A stretch of DNA of 64,000 nucleotides from Brachypodium distachyon (taxonomy: Eukaryota; Streptophyta; Magnoliopsida; Poales; Poaceae), in assembly GCF_000005505.3 (NCBI RefSeq), contig NC_016133.3, positions 59,237,237-59,301,236 on the forward strand. The letters run 5' to 3'. The position numbers were made by a program, and so were the translations under genes. The notes beneath the pieces are model-generated. The model was given only the letters and a program-made list of their open reading frames with translations. It did no database searches and had not been told where the DNA came from. Positions 55,961 to 64,000 of the stretch are shown here, piece after piece. Numbering within the stretch: position 1 is the first letter of the stretch; each line of letters starts with the position of its first letter.

Positions 55961-57356
55961 CATCAATAGCACAACCACCTAGTACTGCAGTTGCTCCTTC
56001 AGGTGATCCAGCATGGAAGTACTGCTCGATACCAGATATTAGCAAAAAGGCATCTTTGAAACGCAAGTTCTGCAATGGTGTGTACACCTTGCCTCTGCAA
56101 CCATGTTCCAAGTGATGTAAAAGAAGAGATGAGGCAGTTGCTTTCAAAGAAGGATGAGGCAAAGGAAGAGAAGGCCAGGGAAATGGCACTACGTTGAGGA
56201 TATGTGAATTTGAACAATTCTGATGCGTCAGGTGATGAAGGCGACATCTTGAGTCGGCATGACGGGGTGCTTTCTTCTGTGAGAGTCCAGAGTAAGAAAG
56301 GTACAGAAACTTGTTGTTCTTATGGAATTATGGATAAATTCTGCACAAAAACACCTGAGGAGATTGTAGCTGCAAGGAAGAGCAACGGGTACTCTTCAAA
56401 GGTCCAATCGAAGTTGACCACTCAGAAAAATGAAGAGAGGAGGGAGGTTGCTTGTGAGTATATATGCCAGTTCTTCTATGAAGCAGGCATTGCACACAAC
56501 ACAGTCCTGCTTCCAAGCTTTGACATGATGGTTGAAGCCATTGGAGCATATGGCAGAGGCTTGAAAGGCCCTTCTCCATACGAAATGGGAGGCCCTTTCT
56601 TGCAGAAGAGTCAGAAGAAAGTGCAAGATGTCTTTGCTGGACATAAAGAATCATGGCAACTCACTGGTTGTACTGTGATGACAGATGTATGGACAGATAA
56701 AAGAGGAAGAGGGGTAATGAATTTGGTGGTTCACAGTGCTTATGGTGTGGTGTTCCTTGATTCTGTGGATTGTTCAGATGCGAGGAAAGATGGCAAGTAA
56801 ATATTTGAGCTTGTTGATAGGTGCATAGAGGAAATTGGGGAGAAGAATGTTGTTCAAGTGGTGACTGAAAGCAAAGCGCCCCAAATTTTTTTGGAATGGT
56901 TGTGCAGCCCACACCATTTTTTTGACTGAAAACTGTAGGAGTGTATATATATATATATACATAGAAAAAGATATAAACACATACAAGCAAGGTTACAGGG
57001 GGGGACACATCAGAAGAGAGAAAGAAACAAACCCTGTCAAGACACAGAGGCAAGAGAGACAAGCCAAAACATTCGCAGTTGCTGCAGCCCACACCATTGA
57101 CCTGATGCTAGAGGACATAGGAAAATCGCCATTGGTCGACCAAACAATTGTGAAAGGGAGAGCAGTGACTGTGTTTCTTTATGCTCACACAAGAGTCTTG
57201 GCATTGATGAGAAAATTCTTAGTGGTCTTGTATTACCAGGTTTGCAACAGCATATCTAAATTTGAAGAGCTTGCAGGACAACAAGAAAGAATTGCAGAAG
57301 CTGTTCAGGTCAGAGGAACTTCAACCTTTAACTATGTCATAAGATACATCTCCTAA
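55961..57356 (+). pseudogene. hAT-family transposase (BED finger, DUF659), decayed
   Basis: A BED-type start is visible at about 56004-56090 (DPAWKYCSIPDISKKASLK) but is cut short by an internal deletion and frameshift. The main frame 56204-56800 carries the DUF659 signature: EYICQFFYEAGIAHN, SFDMMVEAIG, and TGCTVMTDVWTDKRGRGVMN, which holds the first catalytic Asp. The frame stops at 56798-56800, is interrupted by a LINE tail, and resumes at about 57085 with AAHTIDLMLEDIGKSPL and RVLALMRKF, then shifts frame again near 57235. The C-terminal dimerisation domain is missing. It cannot encode an active transposase. Confidence 0.8.
56904..57098 (-). mobile_element. 5'-truncated LINE insertion with 15-bp target-site duplication
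   Basis: A 165 bp insert (56919-57083) is bounded by perfect 15-bp copies of GCAGCCCACACCATT (56904-56918 and 57084-57098). Read on the minus strand it ends in 'cagtcaaaaaaa', a poly(A) tail typical of plant LINEs. It splits the hAT transposase remnant. Confidence 0.85.
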
Positions 57357-58820
57357 GGCCGAAGAGTTATTCGAGCTCTCGGCACTCCACGTATGCGCAA
57401 CCGTGTTTTCGTTTTGATTTGAGTGGTTTTCTGCCGAGCTGGTGTCGTGGGCGGATTGCCTTGTGCGCTGGTACTGCAGACGCGTGTTCCCTGCGTTGTT
57501 ACTGCATGCATGCGGACGCGTGTTCCCTGTGCCGTGTGCTGTCCACATAGATCTCTCCAGAGTAGTCTCGTTGGCGTTTCTGAGTCCATGTGTCTACTTT
57601 CTGGTGCTTTTTTCTGGCTGTATATATAGGCCTGGGCCTGTCGAGTGTTTGATTGACCATGCCCTGGTTTTTTGGAGTCTGCTTTCTTGCTGCAACGTTT
57701 TTGGCGTCGCCAGTGTCATCTTTTCGGCGAGGGCAGAAGAGACCCTATGCCATCAAAGTTGAGCATGGAAGAGATAAAACTTGCAAAAATTAATGTCTTA
57801 TTTGCTGCAGGTTCCTGGGTTGGTTAATATTGTGATTTTGCGGATATGGGATGAGTTATCTTGTAAGATGAAGGGTAATCTTTGATGGCATAGGGTCTGT
57901 GTTGCAGCCTTACAAGTATTACACATGAAAAATGGTCTAATGACTGCTTCGTACCCCGCTACTGCATTTGATCAATCTTTGATTGCTCTCTGATCCTTGA
58001 TTAGTTCATGTGCGGTGGTTTAGTTAATTTTCTTGTGGTGATGATGTGATGCGGAGCCTGGGAGGAGGTGTGATTCTTTACCAGGGTGCTCTTTAATTTT
58101 TGTTTTGGCATACACGATCGTGAAACATCTGATTTTTGTGTCAGATCATGGCATGGTTTTCGATAGTATGGACATGTGTAGAATATTGGTTGGCGTGGTA
58201 GCGTGTAATGTTCCCTTTATTAGTAGACGTTTACTGATTCTCGAGTTTTCTGCGCTATATTGATTCTAACTGAAACTTCGGTGGCTTCTCTCTCTCAGGG
58301 GATCTGCGTGATGTTGCCCTTGGCTATGACACCATTTCTCGGTATGTTGCAAGAGTGTAAGTTCAGGGACCCTATTGTTCTTATAACCTGGTTTTTCTTT
58401 GTGGCAGTGCATATGCATCTCTCTGTTGTTTTGGCAGTTTGTGCCAGAACTTAAGAATTCTTCATTTTTTTACCTCCTAGATTGATGTCGATTGTAGAAT
58501 ACATAGCTGAAGCGTTTATAATTACCCACGCATAGTGGTATTTTTATGTGCATTAAACAATGAGCTGATTGAATGGAAGTGGGGATACCATTCCATTATG
58601 TGTTCCCAAGCTGAGAAAAATAAACTGAACCTAGATGTGTGGCAGAATGTTTGGTGATGTATACCATGAAAGAATGGCATCAACCAATCACCAGTGGCAG
58701 GTTTCATATACTCCTACACAGTAGTATTACATGAACACACATAGCAAGAGCAGAACAAGAATGAAGAAAGATCGGTGGTAGGAGTACTAGATTTGGAAGT
58801 GGGAATACCGTGTTCCAACT
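57357..58820. other. Spacer with an 18-bp perfect inverted repeat
   Basis: GACCCTATGCCATCAAAG at 57741-57758 is the exact complement of 57880-57897, with a 121-base interval. 'acgcgtgttccctg' occurs twice near 57482 and 57518. No gene is supported. Confidence 0.5.
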
Positions 58821-58825
58821 CCATG

Positions 58826-58945
58826 TACTCCCTCCGTCCAACAAAAGATAAAAGATGTCTCAAGTTTGTTAAAATTTGGATGTATCTAGACATGACTTGG
58901 TGTATAGATGCATTCAAATTTGGTCAAAGTTGAGACGGAGGAATA
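58826..58945. mobile_element. Stowaway MITE
   Basis: A 116 bp element with ends CTCCCTCCGTCCAACAAAAG and a matching 'agacggaggaa', flanked by TA (58826-58827 and 58944-58945). Confidence 0.85.
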
Positions 58946-60776
58946 GTTTATTTGCTATATTACCACGTGTGACCCATTCTGTTGCCAACTCTGTCAACCG
59001 AGTGGTGGTCACTGTGCCATCTGCTTACTTCTCCAGAATTCCAGTTTCACCTATAAATTCCTTTGGTAATGCCTCTCATAAGGTCTGAAATTTATTTTTT
59101 CCTTGCCTGTAGGAACTGGTTTGCTCTACTTGGAGTTGTACTGTGCTCAAGATTTGAGAAAGCAAAACCGAAGGCGCAGATTGCATAAGTTAATTACAGG
59201 AGGGTCAGGATCTAGCTGCCAATTCATAGGGGAAAATGTATTTAAATTTCCCTAATGGATATTTAATATTCCTGTTGGAAATTAGGTATTTATGCTAGCA
59301 TTGTTACTGAAGCTATCTCCGTGCTAGAGAGTCAGCTGGCATGGTCATCCGCCCTCTCCCTTTGTTTCATCTAACAAAAACTTGGAGACGTGAGCTTTGA
59401 GAGGATTACGAAGGAACCCAACTTCATGTAATAATTTACTTTCCCTCCGAAGGTTAATTGTTAGCTTGGTTCTTCTACTGTGTATGATTTAGTTTTTCAA
59501 ACCAATGCAGAGAAATATTTTAAGTATTTTGTCTTTAATTTGTGGCCATGAGAGGAGAATCTGCGTCGGCCGATGGTGACCGACCTCACCTTTCAGCAAT
59601 CTCTAGAAAACGCACGGTTAGGATAATGTGTGGGATGCGGTATATGCTGGGGAAAAGGTTTTCGTCCAGGCCATATATTTAACGCCAAAGAAATCCTCAA
59701 ATGATACGGAAAAATAAGTAGATATAATGATAAGAAAGCGGGCAAATGTAAAAGAGATGTGATCAGCGGCGGCGCAACACACACGTGCGACCGACCAGAA
59801 CAGAAGCAGACCTCGGCAAAACGTGGCAAAAGTGAGTGTCAATCCAACTCTATATACATGTATGCATATACTAAGCAAAACCTGGAAAAGAAATCACTAC
59901 AAAGTGCACAAGTGTTGACCGCGCGCTTATCCATCTAGTTCAGGATGATATGGACATGGATTCTCCAAGTTGTTCAAGTTGTGGTTAACTGAAGCAATTG
60001 CATTCTCCGGACGACTTGGGCACGAGACGCGACGCGGACCGCCGTCTCTTTGAAGATGAGGAATCGGCTGCCGCCTGACACCTTGTAGCCCTAGTGCGCG
60101 CCCCACCTCTGGTAGAGGTCCAGCAGAGCCAGAAGCAGCACTGCTGCATATGCATTGTCCCTAGATCGACTCGTACGTAGCGAGACGTGCTAGCTCCCGT
60201 CTCCCTCCTTTTATAAGCCAGCCTCCTCTGTTCTAGCCCCTCCCTCCTCTGCTAGCTGCCGGCTCCGTGATCGCTTCTACTACTCTGTTTAAGCCCCTCC
60301 CTCCTCTGTACCTCTTTCTTTTGAAATAATAAAGATTTTGATTCAGCCCCAACCGTTGACTGGCCAAACAAAGAAACAAGTGAAAAACCCTAGAATTAAT
60401 TTAGACCCCTTGTGTTTTACATAATTTGGTCCCAGGCACAATGAGAAACATAAGAACATCACTAGCTTCAATGTAATAAACTAATCAAAATTATCGGTGA
60501 TCACAAGACGAGATACAGGTGATCATGCCTAGAATAGTACTACGATCTGGTTACTAATAATGAGAAGCCCCATAACCCCTTCCCACTCTCCAGACGTCAC
60601 TGAACTACTACCTCTTTTCTGCCAGTAAACTAAGCTCCAAATCAACATACCACCTCGTTTCTGGAAGTAAAATCAGGCTCCAATAAGGATTTTTTGTCCC
60701 TTATTCCTCTCCCTTACTAAAACTTGCATGATGAATTGGATGTGCTAGCTGTTGTTGTGCAGTTATAAGAGCATCT
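58946..60776. other. Spacer; one promoter-like site on the minus strand
   Basis: Mostly AT-rich without genes. At 60208-60217 the minus strand has a TATA-like TTATAAAAGG, followed by a short GC-rich frame from an ATG at 60155 to about 59985. Another frame there reads Y-K-V-S-G-G-S-R-F-L-I-F. I do not recognise it; it may be the broken start of a gene. Confidence 0.3.
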
Positions 60777-61420
60777 CTAAGAGATGCCCTATCTCATACC
60801 CAAATAGATAAATTTGGGAATTTTCTCAAAAAAAAAAGAGCCTGCAGCAGATGCCCTATCCCAACCCCATCTCCAAATCGAGCTCGAGGATCCCCATATG
60901 GAGCAGATGCCCTATTCCTTGTTGTTGTCGTCGTTGATGTAGGTTTTACGTGGAAAATAACCACCGGGATGTTGCACATCTGAGAATGTTTATCGAGTAG
61001 TGCATCTCTTGTCATCTTGTGCTAATTGTGGTGGTGAGCATATAGCATGGTCGATCCTGATTAATGTCCATCTTCATCCTCTTCATGTAATCTACGGTGC
61101 ATGTGACCAAGACTGGCTTGCATCTGGCCAGCTGCCCAGTATGGCCAGCAAAATAGGGAGAGAAGATATGAGGCTGCTCTTAAATCTACTAATAAATCAA
61201 TTATTTAGACATGAGGTTGAGGATGAGCAAGTATCTATGGTCATCCATTTTTTGTATGGGTTAAGAGACTACCGAGAATAAACAAGTCAATCACGTGCAT
61301 TTTTTTGCTTCACGAGAATTGCTGGTTAAGTTAAAATTTGGCGATTCTCAGACTGTTTATAGGACTCGTCAGTATTAATGAAAAAACGTCCATGCATCTT
61401 TAGATTGAAACAAATAGAGT
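60777..61420. other. Repeat-like stretch
   Basis: 'gagcatctctaagagatgcc' at 60770 is a common grass repeat start. The word 'gatgccctat' occurs at about 60785, 60851 and 60906, followed by AT-rich DNA. No gene is seen. Confidence 0.35.
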
Positions 61421-61720
61421 AAAATATACTCACAGTCACTCAACTTGTTTCAGATTCTCAATTTAGTCACCGTATTTTGAAAACTAGGACTTGCGGTCAT
61501 TAAACTCGACGAAATGTCCCACGTGTGGTCACCGTTCCTGTATTTCTACCGTATTTGTACAATCACGTTGCCATGTCAGCGCTGCATTTTGCAATTCGGG
61601 CCCTGAAAAAATCCTGACGGACCTCGGATGTGGAGAGGCGGGAGTTTTGGATCGCGCATACGCGCGGCCCTGAGGATGGACGGAGGTTCTGAGTCTGGCT
61701 CTAGGGACCCCGCTCAGCCC

Positions 61721-61768
61721 TGGCCGGAGCAGAGACGCACAGGTCGAGAGGGCACGGACGCACGGCCA
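61721..61768 (+). repeat. 48-bp block, copy 1
   Basis: 'tggccggagcagagacgcac' to 'cacggcca'. It recurs at 62245-62292 with a few changes. Confidence 0.85.
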
Positions 61769-62244
61769 CCCAGCAGCAGCCGGCAGCTCAGGGTGCGCTG
61801 CGCACAGGTGTAGGAAATCTGATCTGTTTATAAAATATTTTCCCTAATTGCCAGAACTTGGAAACAGCCATGTAAATGATCAATAGCTTCTGTCAGTTTC
61901 TTTGAATGTCCTTGTCGAGAACTATAAAGTTTGTTCTTATATAATTTCAAAAGTATGCAGGAAACTAATTGTAGAATTTATTTAACCAAAAGTTCTTAAA
62001 CATACTATTAGTGCTACTTGCATGGTCACTTCAGAAATGAGAAGATAGGAATAGCAGGGCATAGAATTCAGATAAATGGATCTCTAGATTATGCTACTTT
62101 CAGCTAGAATTTGTCATGGTGCAAGCTTCGCCACCAGCTCCTCTAGAACACAAGGGCATCTGTTCCTGAGGTGCACAAAGCCCTCGCTCGCCATGACCAC
62201 CTTCAGGTTGCTCGGAGAGGTGAAGAACCTGAAGCAAGCCTTCT

Positions 62245-62292
62245 TGGCCGGAGCAGAGACGCACAGGCCGAGAGGTAGCCGACGCACAGCCA
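62245..62292 (+). repeat. 48-bp block, copy 2
   Basis: The second copy of the 61721-61768 block. It overlaps by four bases the start of the CCCH-tail fragment at 62289. Confidence 0.85.
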
Positions 62293-62350
62293 ATGCCGAG
62301 GATGACAATGACTACCGGGAATACGAAGACGACGACGATTTGGAGGACGA
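62289..62350 (+). pseudogene. Fragment of the CCCH zinc-finger gene (acidic tail)
   Basis: 62 bases match 37807-37868 with about three differences, in the same orientation and frame, encoding ANAEDDNDY-x-E-Y-E-D-D-D-D-L-E-D. The sequence on either side is unrelated to that gene. Confidence 0.85.
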
Positions 62351-62761
62351 GGAGGAGAAGACGGCGGCTTGGGAGGAAGAGGGAGGCGTGTGGTGGAGGA
62401 GGAGCGAGGTCAGGTCGGCGGAAAGGGAGGGGAAGTCCTAGGAGCCGCCGCCGAAGGAAGGGAGCGCGAGGTCGGCTTGGACGATGGCATCTCCGGTGCC
62501 GATGCCGCCCACGTGCTGAGAATAAGAGAGGAGTTAGCCTCGGGGAGGAGGATACATGGATGACTTGTGCCAGCGCGGCAGTCAACGGGTCAAACCCATT
62601 TTTAACACAGCAAAACAGCCAGATACAAGGGAGACGGGGCTCGGTTGCCTGGTTTCAAAAGTTAAAATGAACTTATTTCTATTTGGGTTTTAACTTATGG
62701 TCCGGCTCAACCATCTGTTTTCTTGTCTCGCTGACTCGAAACCCTCCCTCGAGAGCTGGGA

Positions 62762-64000
62762 ATGGCGGCGCCGGCGAGCGAGGACGTGGAGGCCTTCCTG
62801 GCGTCGTGCGCAGCATCCGCGGATGGCGCCGCCGAGGCCGTGCTCGAGCGCCTCGACGCCCCCGCCTCCCGCGCCGCAGCACGGCGCCGTCCGCCGCCGG
62901 ACAGGAGTGCTTCCGCATCCACGACGACATTCTCGACCCGCACCTACAAGGTAATCTCCAGACCTATCACCGTTCCTCCCTTACTCACTCCTCGATTTCC
63001 TACAGATTTTTCCGGGGCTTAATTTATTTTTGTTTGTTTGTATAAAAAATATTAACTGCTGTGCTGTCTTTGTTGACACAATGGTAAACAGTTCCATAGT
63101 TTGATACCGTCTTTTATTTGCTTCTCATGGCTTGATTTTTCAACTGCTTCTAGGATTTCACCCAAGAAAGAAGCTAACAATGATGGAGATACCTGGCATT
63201 CTCATTCCTTGGTCCGTCACGTTCTACGAGGGCCTCAGTCGGCAACCAGATACCATTTTCAGGGACAAGACAGTAGCACAGCTGGGATGTGGCAATGGAT
63301 GGATATCCATTGCACTTGCACAAAAGTGGTCTCCTTTGAAGGTTGGTATCACTTCTCGTCAGATCAAATTGATTGTGGTAAAACTGATAAAATTCTTCCA
63401 GCAAAGCTCAGGGGCACTTTGGTCTCATCAGATCAAATTCAACAGTCAAACGCCTTTGACTTGATTTGAGATGAACGGAATGGCAAAATTGATAAATCCA
63501 CTAACGGAGCAGTAACATGGTTGAGGATTCGCTTAGTCAAGTGTTTTTTCTTGATATTTCGTTTGGTCATAGTGACAAAACTGATAAAAACCTTTCTTTC
63601 AATTATGACCAAAAAAAAAGAGAGGGACAATCACTTGATTAGTATTTGGGCCAATTGTCATTGAATCAAATTAGTTTTCTGTCATCGACAATAGCTTAAC
63701 AGTCCAGCCATTTATTCTTAGGATTTTCTCAGAAAACCAAGCTGATCGTTGTTTGTTTCTTTGAAGGTCTATGGTCTGGATATCAATCCAAGAGCTATCA
63801 AGATTGCGCGGATAAACCTTTACTTGAACGCACTAGATGATGATGGTCTCCCAATCTACGATGGGGAGGGGAAAACATTGCTTGATAGAATTGAATTCCA
63901 TGAATCGGATCTTCTTTCTTCCTGTAGAGACAGCAAGATAGAACTTGATTGCATTGTTGGATGCGTACCACAGGTATGGTCACATGTTTGGTGAAAGGAA
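62762..64000 (+). pseudogene. MMT: Methionine S-methyltransferase (MMT) 5' part, damaged first exon, truncated by window
   Basis: Three exons: 62762-62950, 63154-63341 and 63767-63973, with GT-AG introns. They read EDVEAFLASCAAS, then ECFRIHDDILDPHLQG, then KKLTMMEIPGILIP, FRDKTVAQLGCGNGWISIAL (the AdoMet-binding motif I) and YGLDINPRAIKIARINLYLN. This is the N-terminal methyltransferase domain of plant MMT, which makes S-methylmethionine from methionine and AdoMet in the cytosol. Exon 1 from the ATG is 189 bases and ends in phase 0, but exon 2 needs one carried base. The frame from the ATG and the frame of E-C-F-R-I-H differ, because segments between A-R-R and E-C-F-R and after it are missing. 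The two residues before W-S-V-T-F-Y-E are also missing. It is therefore probably a pseudogene; the remaining exons lie outside the window. Confidence 0.8.

Larger units (their letters stand above)
61421..62650. other. Patchwork of gene fragments, possibly a capture element
   Basis: The left part (61430-61560) reads 'cagtcactcaacttgtttca' and similar phrases, of the kind seen in terminal repeats of grass Mutator-like elements. Inside are two copies of a 48-bp block (61721-61768, 62245-62292), an unidentified exon-like stretch (62130-62250) and a 62-bp copy of the CCCH gene's acidic tail. No matching right end was found. Confidence 0.45.

Noticed and set aside
61000..61281. Plus-strand frame of 93 codons
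   Set aside because: No domain, no conserved motif and no splice-compatible neighbour; composition is like the surrounding spacer.

Overview
The window is nuclear plant DNA and most likely comes from a grass. The genes have spliced exons with plant-type GT-AG introns, the first exons are GC-rich as in Poaceae, and there are many Stowaway and Tourist MITEs. Copia, LINE, hAT and Mutator-like fragments are also present, together with a plant mobile domain. I cannot name the species. Everything below comes from reading the sequence; no search was run.

Layout. 1-2.0 kb: remnants of LINE-type retroelements. 2.67-7.9 kb (+): a four-exon gene whose single reading frame joins a von Willebrand A domain to a membrane-anchored NDR1/HIN1-like (LEA_2) domain; its second and third introns carry a 2.1 kb Mutator-like element and nested MITEs. 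9.1-15.4 kb: a decayed Mutator-like transposase region with plant mobile domain pieces on both strands and a captured first exon of eIF4A-III. 15.9-19.6 kb (-): an LRR receptor-like pseudokinase. 21.65-32.8 kb (+): a 17-exon Furry/MOR2-PAG1-like ARM-repeat gene, divergent from the kinase, with one GC-AG intron and no visible start codon. 34.2-37.9 kb (+): a CCCH zinc-finger gene.

38-62 kb is mostly accessory DNA. It holds a ribosome-inactivating-protein remnant joined to a copy of the CCCH gene's 3' region, a LINE-derived element, and a Copia element into which the 3' half of a second Copia family is fused in frame. It also holds a small intact gene for a propeptide-only (I29) cathepsin-inhibitor-like protein with two repeats, a decayed glycosyltransferase-like gene broken by an hAT MITE, and a decayed hAT (DUF659) transposase with a LINE tail inserted. 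At 61.6-62.4 kb is a patchwork that includes 62 bp of the CCCH gene's acidic tail. 62.76-64 kb (+): the 5' part of a methionine S-methyltransferase gene with a damaged first exon, running off the window.

The host genes are unrelated single-copy loci rather than a pathway. What links the window is copying and rearrangement: gene-fragment capture, in-frame fusions between unrelated sequences, and nested insertions whose order can be read from target-site duplications.
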